A stretch of DNA of 64,000 nt from Chitinophagaceae bacterium (GTDB lineage Bacteria; Bacteroidota; Bacteroidia; Chitinophagales; Chitinophagaceae): contig CANGIT010000015.1 of assembly GCA_947454155.1 (NCBI GenBank), positions 20,002 through 84,001 on the forward strand. Reading direction: 5' to 3'. Shown here piece by piece: positions 1 through 9,752 of this stretch. A program made the translations under genes and the position numbers. The number at the start of each line of letters is the position of its first letter. Position 1 is the stretch's first letter. The notes below the pieces were generated by a model. It saw only the letters and a program-made list of their open reading frames with translations, searched no databases and had not been told where the DNA came from.

Positions 1-3
1 AAA

Positions 4-336
4 ATGCAGTTTCATGCATTTCATGGACTATATGAAGAAGAGCAAAAAATCGGACAGATTTTTGAATTGGATGTTTCGCTGAAAGCCCATGTAAATGGGC
101 CCATCATGAACTTATCCGACACAGTGGATTACGTTGCCATATTTCAAATCATTCAACATGAAATGAATAAAGCAACGCCTTTATTGGAAAATCTTTGTTC
201 TACCATCGCCGATGCCATTGCCGCATCTGATAAACGTATCGGAGAGATATCCATCGCCATAAAAAAATTACACCCTCCGATACCTGGATTTACAGGCCAA
301 ATCAGTGTAGGTTGCAACAAAAAATATGGATCATGA
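4..336 (+). CDS. folB: Dihydroneopterin aldolase (5' end may extend beyond the window)
   Basis: FHAFHGLYEEEQKIGQIFELDV and KLHPPIPGFTG are typical FolB signatures. Confidence 0.85.
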   Translation: MQFHAFHGLYEEEQKIGQIFELDVSLKAHVNGPIMNLSDTVDYVAIFQIIQHEMNKATPLLENLCSTIADAIAASDKRIGEISIAIKKLHPPIPGFTGQISVGCNKKYGS

Positions 337-1109
337 AGCCGTTGACATTCTTCATAATTTTTTTTTGTTTTCTGGCATTTACCACATTGCCATCCTTTTC
401 ACAAACCAATGCTTCAGCCTTTGACAGATTGATGCAGGAAGGCTTGCAACTCGAAAAATCACTCAATGAAAAAGGGGCCTTTGGCAAATACAAAGATGCT
501 CAGGCTTTACAACCCACCCAATTGGATGCTTTGTACAAATGCAGTGAAATTTGCAGCAGAATAGGCAATAGAGAAAAAAATACAACCAGCCGCGACCGCT
601 ATTACAACAGCAGTCTGGCTTTTGCCAAAATGGCTTTACGCTATCATCCGCAATCCGATCAGTCCAATCTGGCCATGTCTATCGCCTTGGGCAGAATTGC
701 GCTGACTAAAAGTGGAAAAGAAAAAATCATTGCAGTTAAAGAAATCAAATCCTATGCAGAAACCGCCATCGCCATCAATCCCTCCAATTTCAAAGCCTGG
801 CATGTTTTGGGCAAATGGAATTATGAAGTGAGCAATTTGAATATTTTTGAAAAAGCCGCAGTCAAACTGTTTTATGGTGGATTGCCCGAATCTTCATTTT
901 CAGCAGCCATCAAAGCTTACGAAAAAGCAGCTGCCTTGAGTCCATATTTCTGTTTGAATTATCTGGAGCTGGCCAAGGCTTATAAAAAAAATGGCCAGAC
1001 AGACAAAGGCATCAACATATTGAAAAAACTCATCGAGCTCGCAAGCTATACAGAAGATGATGCTCGTATAAAAGCAGAAGCCGGCAAATTATTGCAAGAA
1101 TGGGTTTAA
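333..1109 (+). CDS. Tetratricopeptide repeat protein, secreted
   Basis: Signal peptide MKPLTFFIIFFCFLAFTTLPSFS; TPR-like helices; start overlaps the folB stop. Confidence 0.7.
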   Translation: MKPLTFFIIFFCFLAFTTLPSFSQTNASAFDRLMQEGLQLEKSLNEKGAFGKYKDAQALQPTQLDALYKCSEICSRIGNREKNTTSRDRYYNSSLAFAKMALRYHPQSDQSNLAMSIALGRIALTKSGKEKIIAVKEIKSYAETAIAINPSNFKAWHVLGKWNYEVSNLNIFEKAAVKLFYGGLPESSFSAAIKAYEKAAALSPYFCLNYLELAKAYKKNGQTDKGINILKKLIELASYTEDDARIKAEAGKLLQEWV

Positions 1110-1192
1110 CTTAGAACTTCTATGCCTGAAAAAACGGAGGCTTCAATTCAAAAAAAACACTTTCCACATCGTAAAACAACAATCGACAAAGC

Positions 1193-3142
1193 ATGAAAAA
1201 AAGATTGCTCTTCGTGTCACTGATCACATTGAGTTTGACAAACTCCTTTGGACAAGTCAAGGAAAATGATTTCAACTACAATTACGATCCACATGAGTTG
1301 TTTGCCCCCTTGCAACATCCCTCCGGCGACTTCACCACAAGAGCTACCAATGGCGAACCCACGGGTGCTTTCTGGCAAAACAAAGCCAGTTATGCCATCA
1401 ATGCGAGGCTGGATGATGTAAAAAAAGAAATTGCGGCCGAGGTGACCATTACCTATCAAAACAATAGTCCTCATGAGTTATCCTACATCTGGTTGCAACT
1501 CGACCAAAACCTTTTCAATAAAGGCAGTCGCGGGCAAGCACGCATGCCGGCCACCAGCAGAAGCCGTTACGGAGATGCTTCATCCACATTCAATGGTGGT
1601 TTCAGCATTCAGGCGGTGAAGGCCTCAGGCAACAAAGCCGATTACATCATCGACGACACCCGCATGCAGATCCGACTCGATAAACCCATCGCCGCTCATG
1701 GAGGCCAGGCAATTTTCACCATCAGTTATCAATACAACATTCCTGCATATGGCGCCGATCGATTTGGTATCCTTCCTTCCAAGAATGGCGATATTTTTTG
1801 TATCGCGCAATGGTATCCGCGTCTCTGTGTATTTGATGATGTGAGAGGATGGAATACGGATCCTTATTTAGGTCCCAGTGAGTTTTACCTCGAATACGGC
1901 GATTTTGATTTCAACATCACCGCACCGGCCAGTCACATCGTAGTGGCCGGGGGCGAATTGCAAAATCCGCAAGAAGTACTTACAGCTGAAGAAATCAAAA
2001 GGCTGAAAGCCGCAGCAGAAAGCGATAAGACCATTTTCATCCGTACCGAAAAAGAAGTCACCGAGGCTTCTTCTCGTCCGGCCCGCAAAGAGCTCACCTG
2101 GCATTTCAAAATGAACAACGCACGCGACGTTTCCTGGGCCAGCTCGGCCTCATTCATCTGGGATGCCGCTAAAATCAATTTGCCATCCGGAAAAAAATCA
2201 CTGGCCATGAGTGTGTATCCTGTGGAAAGCAAAGGCAATGCAGCCTGGGGCCGTTCGACAGAATACATCAAAGGCAGCATTGAAAATTACAGCAAACGCT
2301 GGTTCGAATATCCTTATCCGGTAGCGGTGAACGTGGCCAGCAATGTAGGAGGTATGGAGTACCCGGGAATCGTTTTCTGCGGATCTTCATCAACAGGAGA
2401 AGGACTTTTTGGTGTTACCGACCACGAGTTTGGTCATACCTGGTTTCCGATGATTGTAGGAAGTAATGAAAGGCTGTATGGCTGGATGGACGAAGGTTTC
2501 AATACTTTCATCAACTCACTGGCCGATGATGATTTCAACCATGGCGAATACAAATCCGTTCAGCCCAATGGAGAAGTGATGGCCTATTCGTTTTTCAGTC
2601 CATTCTCCGAAAGCATTTTCACCACCCCCGATGCCATGAAGGAAGAAAACATCGGCATCGCCCTGTATTACAAACCGGCCTTCGCCTTGAACATGCTGCG
2701 CGACCATGTGCTGGGCAACGATCGTTTCGACTATGCCTTCAAAACCTACATCAAAACCTGGGCGTTCAAGCATCCAACACCATGGGACTTTTTCAACACC
2801 ATGAACAATGCCTCCGGCGAAGACCTCAGCTGGTTTTGGAGAGCCTGGTTCCTGAACAACAGCGTAATGGACCAAGCCATAAAAAAAGTGGAATTTGATG
2901 AAACCAAAAAGATGCCGCTTGTCACCATCAGCAATCTGCAACCCATGGCCATGCCGGTTTACCTGAATTACGAAACCGTATCCGGCAAAAAAGGACAATT
3001 GAAATTACCAGTAGAAATCTGGAACAACACCGCCGACTTCATTGTACGCATTCCGGAATCAGAAAAATTGAAAAGCGCCAACATCAATCCAGACAAGGCG
3101 TTTCCGGAAGTTAACTATAACAATAACGAATGGAAGGAGTAG
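1193..3142 (+). CDS. M1 family metallopeptidase
   Basis: GGMEYPG and HEFGH-x18-E ([24 protein letters not shown]). Confidence 0.9.
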   Translation: MKKRLLFVSLITLSLTNSFGQVKENDFNYNYDPHELFAPLQHPSGDFTTRATNGEPTGAFWQNKASYAINARLDDVKKEIAAEVTITYQNNSPHELSYIWLQLDQNLFNKGSRGQARMPATSRSRYGDASSTFNGGFSIQAVKASGNKADYIIDDTRMQIRLDKPIAAHGGQAIFTISYQYNIPAYGADRFGILPSKNGDIFCIAQWYPRLCVFDDVRGWNTDPYLGPSEFYLEYGDFDFNITAPASHIVVAGGELQNPQEVLTAEEIKRLKAAAESDKTIFIRTEKEVTEASSRPARKELTWHFKMNNARDVSWASSASFIWDAAKINLPSGKKSLAMSVYPVESKGNAAWGRSTEYIKGSIENYSKRWFEYPYPVAVNVASNVGGMEYPGIVFCGSSSTGEGLFGVTDHEFGHTWFPMIVGSNERLYGWMDEGFNTFINSLADDDFNHGEYKSVQPNGEVMAYSFFSPFSESIFTTPDAMKEENIGIALYYKPAFALNMLRDHVLGNDRFDYAFKTYIKTWAFKHPTPWDFFNTMNNASGEDLSWFWRAWFLNNSVMDQAIKKVEFDETKKMPLVTISNLQPMAMPVYLNYETVSGKKGQLKLPVEIWNNTADFIVRIPESEKLKSANINPDKAFPEVNYNNNEWKE

Positions 3143-3145
3143 GTT

Positions 3146-3310
3146 AGATGATTTGGTGATTTGGTGATTTGGCCATTTGGTGATTTGGTCATTTGGCGAT
3201 TTGGTCATTTGGTGATTTGGCTATTTGGTGATTTGGCCATTTGTCCGTTTAGTGATTTTTTTTAAATAGTATAATCTTCAAATCATCAAATGGCCAAATC
3301 ATCAAATCAA
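3146..3310. repeat. Short tandem repeat of 8-bp units (NATTTGGY), followed by a reverse-complement arm (AAATCATCAAATGGCCAAATCATCAAATC)
   Basis: gatttggt gatttggc catttggt gatttggt catttggc ... read directly. Confidence 0.9.
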
Positions 3311-3312
3311 AC

Positions 3313-3933
3313 TTATTTCAACCTGCTCAACCCATCCAAACTTGAAGCATCTGAAGGGTGTATCAACAGAGCTTTGTTAAACAGCAATCTCGCATCGGCA
3401 CTGCGTCCGAGATTAAGGCAGGTCCAGGCCATCATGTGATTGGCATCGTAATCGAAAGGGTAGAGGTTGACCAGCTTTTCGAAATATAGGGAAGCCGCTT
3501 CATATTTTTTGCGGTTATATTGCAATACACCGGCCCAGTAATTGGCGGTATAATTCTGCGGATCGATTTTTAAGATCTCTTCATATTCCGTCATCACCTT
3601 ATCCCACAATTCCAATGCAGCCAAAGCCTTTACCAGTCCTAATTTGGCTTCAACGGAATAAGGTTTCAAGGCCACGGCATTCTGGTAATACACCTGCGAT
3701 TGGGTGTAATTCTTATTGCTGTAATACAACCAGGCGAGTCTGATATTCACTTCATAACTTTTATCACTATAGTTTTTGTTGAGCAGGGCAATCGCCTCAT
3801 TGTATTTCTTACTGTACTCCAACGTGTAACTTTCTCTGAATACCGATTGCAGCGCCGCTTCGTTTTGAGCGAATAATGCTGATGTTTGAAACAAGATGGC
3901 GGTGGCGATGATGCCTTTCTTTAAAATTTCCAT
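3313..3933 (-). CDS. Tetratricopeptide repeat protein
   Basis: 206 aa, signal peptide, repeated TPR motifs; overlaps the upstream gene by 13 bp. Confidence 0.75.
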   Translation of the reverse strand: MEILKKGIIATAILFQTSALFAQNEAALQSVFRESYTLEYSKKYNEAIALLNKNYSDKSYEVNIRLAWLYYSNKNYTQSQVYYQNAVALKPYSVEAKLGLVKALAALELWDKVMTEYEEILKIDPQNYTANYWAGVLQYNRKKYEAASLYFEKLVNLYPFDYDANHMMAWTCLNLGRSADARLLFNKALLIHPSDASSLDGLSRLK

Positions 3934-5114
3934 GTAATACCTCCGTTGATTGAATTTTGATTAAAAATATAGTCTGTCTTGAACATCTCTCTTTTTTCCA
4001 GTGTCAGGCCGGCCATGAACTGCAGGTGGGCCGTTGGATAATAAAATAAATTGAGTCCGAGTTTGTAAATATTATTATCGATTGCATTGTACACATAAGC
4101 GCCGTCATTTTCGAAACGATTGTTGAATTTTCCGGCAGTGGCATTCACTTCTGTCCATAAGTCGCTGCGCAATTTGAAACCCAGCACCTGCTTGATGTTG
4201 AACTGCTTTTGGCCATAACTGTTGTGGATACTGGCCGTGGTTTGGCCATAGATATTGAGGTTGCCGGCAGGGAAATATTCGGCCTGCAAATCCAATTGCT
4301 GCAATGCGCTGTCATTTAGTTTGCCTCCCATCAGCATGGCCTGCAGGTTGAGGTAACTTCCATAATATTTGGCACCCACCATTACCATATGGTTGCGGAA
4401 TGTGTAATTATTGAAGGGGGTATAGATGAAATGATATCCTCCTTTGAGCATCCAGTGATGATTGACCACAACACTCACTTTGTTATAATATTCTTTTTGA
4501 CGGATGGCGATGGAATCATTTCTGGTAACACCGGTGTACCATGGCTCACTGATGGTTTGATTGTACATGATCAGCGATTGCTGCACGTTGATACGATGCC
4601 CCAGTTGCCATCCCAGCTTGGCCGCAACATAATTGGCTGAACCTCTCGCCGAAGTATCGGTAAATTTTAAACTGCTTTCCAATGCCGCTTCTGTAGGACG
4701 ATATTTGACAAAATGTTCTTTATCAAAATTTTCCTTGCTCATGATGTGCGACAAAGGCAAAACCTCATAAGCCGCCATCTCACCTTGGTTAAGATATAAT
4801 CGGCATAATCTTGAATAATAATGTGCCACTTCGTTATGGCTGTCTTTTATCAACACGGCATCATAATGTTTCAGCGCTTCCGCATAATTCTTGAGCATGA
4901 AGGCGGCATAAGCCATACGCAAACGGAGGTACGTAAAATCTACATTGTCTTTCAAAGCTTCTTTGCCATAGCCCAGTAATACCGGCCAGTTGCCATTGAG
5001 ATACAATTGATAACTATCGGCATCCGCTTCTTGTGGGGTGATGGCTGTTCTTTGCGCCCAAGATGGTGAAGAAAATACCAGTAAAAAAATAAATATCAGT
5101 TTACGGAATGACAT
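3921..5114 (-). CDS. TPR plus YaiO-like outer-membrane beta-barrel protein
   Basis: Signal peptide, TPR N-terminus, then amphipathic strands ending in ...SINGGITWKF. Confidence 0.65.
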   Translation of the reverse strand: MSFRKLIFIFLLVFSSPSWAQRTAITPQEADADSYQLYLNGNWPVLLGYGKEALKDNVDFTYLRLRMAYAAFMLKNYAEALKHYDAVLIKDSHNEVAHYYSRLCRLYLNQGEMAAYEVLPLSHIMSKENFDKEHFVKYRPTEAALESSLKFTDTSARGSANYVAAKLGWQLGHRINVQQSLIMYNQTISEPWYTGVTRNDSIAIRQKEYYNKVSVVVNHHWMLKGGYHFIYTPFNNYTFRNHMVMVGAKYYGSYLNLQAMLMGGKLNDSALQQLDLQAEYFPAGNLNIYGQTTASIHNSYGQKQFNIKQVLGFKLRSDLWTEVNATAGKFNNRFENDGAYVYNAIDNNIYKLGLNLFYYPTAHLQFMAGLTLEKREMFKTDYIFNQNSINGGITWKF

Positions 5115-7300
5115 GAAATTTTGATTTTAGGTTGATGGGGAATGCTCACCGTGATCGAAGACAGTTTTTTTTCTTTCACTTCAATGGAGGCACTCAGTTT
5201 TTTCTTCGCTTGCCAGCCATAGTGCTGGGTCAATTCACTTGTTATGTTCACCTTACCCGAACCCAGCAGGTTGTCTTCGGCCTTCACATGGCTTTGATAT
5301 TTCACTTGAATGAAAATGAAAAAAGGTGAACACAGATCCTGACACCAGCGGATGAGGTTATTGGCAAACTCATTCACCGGGAAACTATCGTTGACGGCTA
5401 TAGGCTTTTCCGAACTCAGCAGCACTTTATAAGCCGACAAATAAAACAAGTAAAGCAGTCCTGTTTTTTCTCCAATGAAATTGGTGAAATAATGGACAGT
5501 GCCGTTGTTGGTAAAATACGCCACCGCATTGTTTTCTTTACACCAGAAGTAGGATTCGTTGTAGATGTCCGTCATCACTTCCCAATTTTCTGTACGTCCA
5601 TCCTCCGACATTACTTCAAAGGAATGACCCGGCTGAAAATCGAAGGCAGCAGACATTTGACTGTCCACCGAAACGTTTGATACAAAATCGCCTTCTTGCG
5701 GTGCTGTATGATTAAGCAGCCTGATGGTTTCATTGCGTCGACCGTAAAAAAATCCAAAAGGATATAATAAAGTCTTCGACCCGATATAAGGCGTGGATTG
5801 CAACTGAAAATGAAGATGAGGTTCCGGAGATCGGCCCGAATTACCACAGGAGGCGATGACATCACCTTTTTTCACATAATCGCCCCGATTGACTTTGGCC
5901 GAACCTTTTCGAAGGTGCGAAACCTTGGAATACAGCTGCGGCGCATGTTTGATGATGATCGTATTGCCCCAGTTCTGCGCGGTATTGTTATGTCCGATGG
6001 CATTATCGTCAATGTGATTCACCACTTCTTCCACCACACCATCACCAACGGCGAGCACCGGTTTGCCGAAGCAGTAAAAATGCTCGGGCGAAGAGGCGGG
6101 CGGCTGAAATGTTTTCATCTCTTTATCCAAAATCACAAAATCGATGGCTTTGCTCCAATCTCCTTTGTGGGTAACCGATCCGTCGTACCCCTGACTCACC
6201 ATCCATTCGCCCATCACCGGCAAAGCAAACTGAAAATAATACCGATTGAGCAATCTTTCCTTACCATTGACATAACGATATAAATTGGTTTCGGGATGAT
6301 AATATTGAATAGGCGTGATAGCCAGTTTACCCGGTGTTTTGCGCAGCTGAAGACAGTATAAAAAAAGGATAACGGTAATGCAGAAAGGCAGAGAAAACAC
6401 AGGCAAACCAAATGAAAAGCTGATGCTGCTCAATCCCACAACCAGCACATAGGCAATGGGTACCGTTATCAACGTCCATAAAAAAGAACGGACAGAAGGG
6501 ATGATGTAAAAACCGCCAAGGGCAACGGCCACCAGCATGAAATTGGTGCCCAGATTGTAATACGAGAGATTGCCATTGCTGAAACCACCCATCAGAAAAT
6601 TGAACAACATGGCGATGGCATAGCCATACACACTCAAAGTAAATGAAATACGGGAATGATAGAGGATGCCAATAGCCAGCAAAATCCCGGCAGAGATGTT
6701 GCCCTGAAAAATAATGGCGCTCATCGAACGGAAATAACCGGCAACATATACAGGCAAGGGCCATCCTTCCACCCATTGTACCCACTTCACCAGCAATTGC
6801 CCACCCAGCGCATAAGTTTCATTCACCCAATAAATGTGTCGCTGGTTGAGACCAAGTGCATTGAATTGCTTGGCAGATAAAATCAACATCCAGGTAGTAA
6901 AGATGAAAGCCAGTGAAAGTCCAGGAATATTTTTCACATTCAATCTTGAAGAAAGGGCCACCGACAAGAAAGTGCTCAGAACGGCACCAATCAGCAACAT
7001 CAGTCCGAAGGCCATGCCCCATTCAAAATTGGTGGCAAAGCCCAAACCAAACAACAGGGCGCTGTAACTGTAAATGCCCGAATTCACCTGCTCTCTGTCG
7101 AAACCCAGCAATCTGGCGGTGAGCAAAGAGATGGCCACTGCAGACAAAGCAGCCCATCCCGATTCGGGAATAAAGAAACTGACCAGCAAAATCAAAGCGG
7201 CCAGCAATTTGTTTTTAGCAAAAAACAACATGCCATAGCTGTTCAAAATGGCTATGGCAGTTTGTTTGATGCTGTTTGATATTTTTTTAAATGACAGCAC
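5096..7300 (-). CDS. Urea transporter (UT family) fused to M23/LytM peptidase domain
   Basis: About 330 aa multi-TM UT-like N-terminus; C-terminal M23 motifs THKGDWSKAIDF, VSHLRKGS and PEPHLHFQLQ. Confidence 0.8.
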   Translation of the reverse strand: MLSFKKISNSIKQTAIAILNSYGMLFFAKNKLLAALILLVSFFIPESGWAALSAVAISLLTARLLGFDREQVNSGIYSYSALLFGLGFATNFEWGMAFGLMLLIGAVLSTFLSVALSSRLNVKNIPGLSLAFIFTTWMLILSAKQFNALGLNQRHIYWVNETYALGGQLLVKWVQWVEGWPLPVYVAGYFRSMSAIIFQGNISAGILLAIGILYHSRISFTLSVYGYAIAMLFNFLMGGFSNGNLSYYNLGTNFMLVAVALGGFYIIPSVRSFLWTLITVPIAYVLVVGLSSISFSFGLPVFSLPFCITVILFLYCLQLRKTPGKLAITPIQYYHPETNLYRYVNGKERLLNRYYFQFALPVMGEWMVSQGYDGSVTHKGDWSKAIDFVILDKEMKTFQPPASSPEHFYCFGKPVLAVGDGVVEEVVNHIDDNAIGHNNTAQNWGNTIIIKHAPQLYSKVSHLRKGSAKVNRGDYVKKGDVIASCGNSGRSPEPHLHFQLQSTPYIGSKTLLYPFGFFYGRRNETIRLLNHTAPQEGDFVSNVSVDSQMSAAFDFQPGHSFEVMSEDGRTENWEVMTDIYNESYFWCKENNAVAYFTNNGTVHYFTNFIGEKTGLLYLFYLSAYKVLLSSEKPIAVNDSFPVNEFANNLIRWCQDLCSPFFIFIQVKYQSHVKAEDNLLGSGKVNITSELTQHYGWQAKKKLSASIEVKEKKLSSITVSIPHQPKIKISCHSVN

Positions 7301-8658
7301 TATAATGTAAACTGCGCCAGATGTCCGGGCATTTTTTCGAGTTGTTCGATGTATGGTAAACTTTCTGCTTCACGAATCAGATGGGTATTTCCTTTTTCAT
7401 CAATCATCACCACATTGGGTCGCATCTGAATGAACTGCATCCACTGCGTCATGTTGTAAGCACCCACACGATGTACCACCACATGATCGCCACGGTTGAG
7501 CAAAGGTAAATTAATCGTTTCTCTGACCACGTCGATGTTCATGCACAAGGGTCCGTACAAAACCATGTCTTCTGTATGATGGGTGAAGTCTTGGGCCGGA
7601 CTGATTTTATGTTCATACCAGAAAGAAGTGAACATGATGTTGACACCAAAATCCATGATGGTGGCGCGTCGGCCATCGCTGAGCCGTTTGTTGGCCAATA
7701 CTGTGCCCAGTAAATAACCCGCTTCATCAATCAAGGCGCGTCCGGTTTCCAGGATGAGCAAAGGAAGTTCGTCTGTTTTGAATCCGGCGTTGAGGATAGT
7801 GTTGGTGATGGCTTCTGCAAATTCTTCCAGTGATGGATTGGTATCGCTTGCGGGCAAATAAGCTCCACGAAGGGTATTGGCCGATGGAAATCCACCCCCC
7901 AGATCCAAATATAGAATGGTGGTGTCCAACTTGGTTTTGCAGTCTTGCGCCAGACTGATCAGTTTTTTGGCGGCCACGGCATAAGCCTCGGAAGAAAGCA
8001 TGTAAGTGCCGATGTGACAATGCAAGCCGGTAAGCTGGAGTTTTCCGGAAGCCACAATTTTTGTCAGTGCATTCCAGGCCGATCCATTTTCATAATTGAA
8101 TCCGAAGCGATCCCACATCGGATAGATGCCGGTATCCATGTTCACACGAATCGCCACACGAGGTTTTTTGCTGGTATGTTCACAAATGTCAATCAGCTGA
8201 TACAATTCGTCGAAATGGTCGATATGGATCAAAGATTCATTTTCGATGGCCTGTTTCAGTTCTTCATTGGTTTTTTCGGGTCCATTGAAGATGATTTTAT
8301 TCCCCGGCACGCCATTGCCTAGCGCCTTATTGTATTCGAAACCGCTCACCACTTCAGCCCAGCTGCCTTCCTGGTGAAAGACGTTGCAAACCGCGTTGAT
8401 GTAATTGGTTTTGTAACTCCAGGCAAACTGCACTTTGGGGTAGCGTGTTTTAAAAGCCCTGACGGCATCCTGGTAAGTCCTTCTGATGGAGCGTTCGCTG
8501 ATCACAAACACCGGAGATCCGTATTGTTCGATGATTGCTTTTACGGCAACGCCGTCGATTTGCTTTACAGGTTCGTATTCGGTACGGGTGCCGAATTTAT
8601 TCATCAGCCCGGCATTCATTTTCTGAATCACGGGTCTTTCATATCTCAACTTTTGCAT
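7300..8658 (-). CDS. Fold-III PLP-dependent decarboxylase (DapDC/ODC-like)
   Basis: FAWSYKTN (PLP Lys), HCHIGTY, LDLGGGFP, ETGRALID, YGPLCMNIDV. Confidence 0.85.
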   Translation of the reverse strand: MQKLRYERPVIQKMNAGLMNKFGTRTEYEPVKQIDGVAVKAIIEQYGSPVFVISERSIRRTYQDAVRAFKTRYPKVQFAWSYKTNYINAVCNVFHQEGSWAEVVSGFEYNKALGNGVPGNKIIFNGPEKTNEELKQAIENESLIHIDHFDELYQLIDICEHTSKKPRVAIRVNMDTGIYPMWDRFGFNYENGSAWNALTKIVASGKLQLTGLHCHIGTYMLSSEAYAVAAKKLISLAQDCKTKLDTTILYLDLGGGFPSANTLRGAYLPASDTNPSLEEFAEAITNTILNAGFKTDELPLLILETGRALIDEAGYLLGTVLANKRLSDGRRATIMDFGVNIMFTSFWYEHKISPAQDFTHHTEDMVLYGPLCMNIDVVRETINLPLLNRGDHVVVHRVGAYNMTQWMQFIQMRPNVVMIDEKGNTHLIREAESLPYIEQLEKMPGHLAQFTL

Positions 8659-8688
8659 GATATTTTTTTTATAGGTAAGAAGTAAAGT

Positions 8689-9738
8689 TTACAATTCGCC
8701 ATAGGCGCTGATTTGCTGAAACTCGGACACATCGGTGATGTGGTCCCAGGAATAACGGATAAATATTTTTCCCACTGCATATTCAGTGAAGGGATCAACG
8801 GTTTCACCCAGGGCCAGCTTCACCAGGCTACCGGGCTGGTTTTGTCCGGCGGCGGCCGTTAAATAGATCCAGGCCGGAAAGCGCGGATTGACTTCCATGA
8901 TGAAAGGTTGTCCATCGGCAGTGCGCATGATTTCGAGTTCACAACCACCTTTCCATTGAGTAGCGCTGACAAAAGTATTAGCCAGATCAATCAATTTCTC
9001 GTCTTCGAGTGTGATACCTGCCCAGGCCTTACCCTTGTCCGTTATGTAGAGTTTGCGCATGGGAATGGCACTGATCATTTTACCATTACCATCACCCAAC
9101 ACGGCGATATTGATTTCGGTGCCGGTGATAAATTGCTGAACAATGATGGGGAAGCCCCATTTGGCCGATAATTTATAAAAAGCTTTTTGCGCCTGCTCCA
9201 GCGTATGTGCCACTACGGCATCATAAAATTTGCCCTTCACCACCAGCGGATAGCCTAATTCTTCGGCACATAAAGGCAAGTCGTGAACACTGTAGATGAC
9301 CTTGTCTTTGGGTACCATCAAACCATATCGCTGGCCAAATTGAAAGAGATTGATTTTATCGCGGGCATCAAACTGCTCGAATGTGGGCAGAAATGTTTGA
9401 ATGCCCATGGCATGCAAAGCAGGAGCGATCTTGATGAAGTTGTACAATTCGGCATCGAAGTTGGGAATGATGACCGAAATGTTTTCTTGCTGATGAATAT
9501 AAGCCAACCTGTTTTTCAAAGCTTCGGCGCCAGCAGCGGGATAGGGAATCTGGTAGGTTTTATCTACCACATTGTGCAGATAAATACCGGGTTCCAGGGT
9601 TTCGTAAGACAAGCCGATGATGCGCACTTGTTGTGGAAAAGCTTCACGGATAGCCCTGATGACGGCTACGCCCGGACCGGGACTATCGATAGCGTTAAGG
9701 CCGGTAACGGCCACAACGAGGGGAGAGGATTCACGCAT
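8689..9738 (-). CDS. ATP-grasp domain protein (carboxylate-amine ligase type)
   Basis: ELGYPLVVKGKFYDAVVAHT and CELEIMRTADGQPFIMEVNPRFPAWIYL. Confidence 0.85.
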   Translation of the reverse strand: MRESSPLVVAVTGLNAIDSPGPGVAVIRAIREAFPQQVRIIGLSYETLEPGIYLHNVVDKTYQIPYPAAGAEALKNRLAYIHQQENISVIIPNFDAELYNFIKIAPALHAMGIQTFLPTFEQFDARDKINLFQFGQRYGLMVPKDKVIYSVHDLPLCAEELGYPLVVKGKFYDAVVAHTLEQAQKAFYKLSAKWGFPIIVQQFITGTEINIAVLGDGNGKMISAIPMRKLYITDKGKAWAGITLEDEKLIDLANTFVSATQWKGGCELEIMRTADGQPFIMEVNPRFPAWIYLTAAAGQNQPGSLVKLALGETVDPFTEYAVGKIFIRYSWDHITDVSEFQQISAYGEL

Positions 9739-9752
9739 GGGTTCAATATGAT

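Noticed and set aside
1217-2998. Several minus-strand ORFs of 61-160 aa inside the M1 peptidase gene
   Set aside because: Antisense shadows of a well-supported CDS with no recognisable motifs.
3146-3310. Possible CRISPR array
   Set aside because: Units are 8 bp with no spacers; no cas genes nearby.
5798-6283. 161 aa plus-strand ORF inside the urea-transporter/M23 gene
   Set aside because: Antisense to a strong CDS; composition reflects the complement of that gene.
7300-8658. Naming the decarboxylase lysA
   Set aside because: Specificity motif GPLCMNID differs from DAP decarboxylases and context is not lysine biosynthesis.
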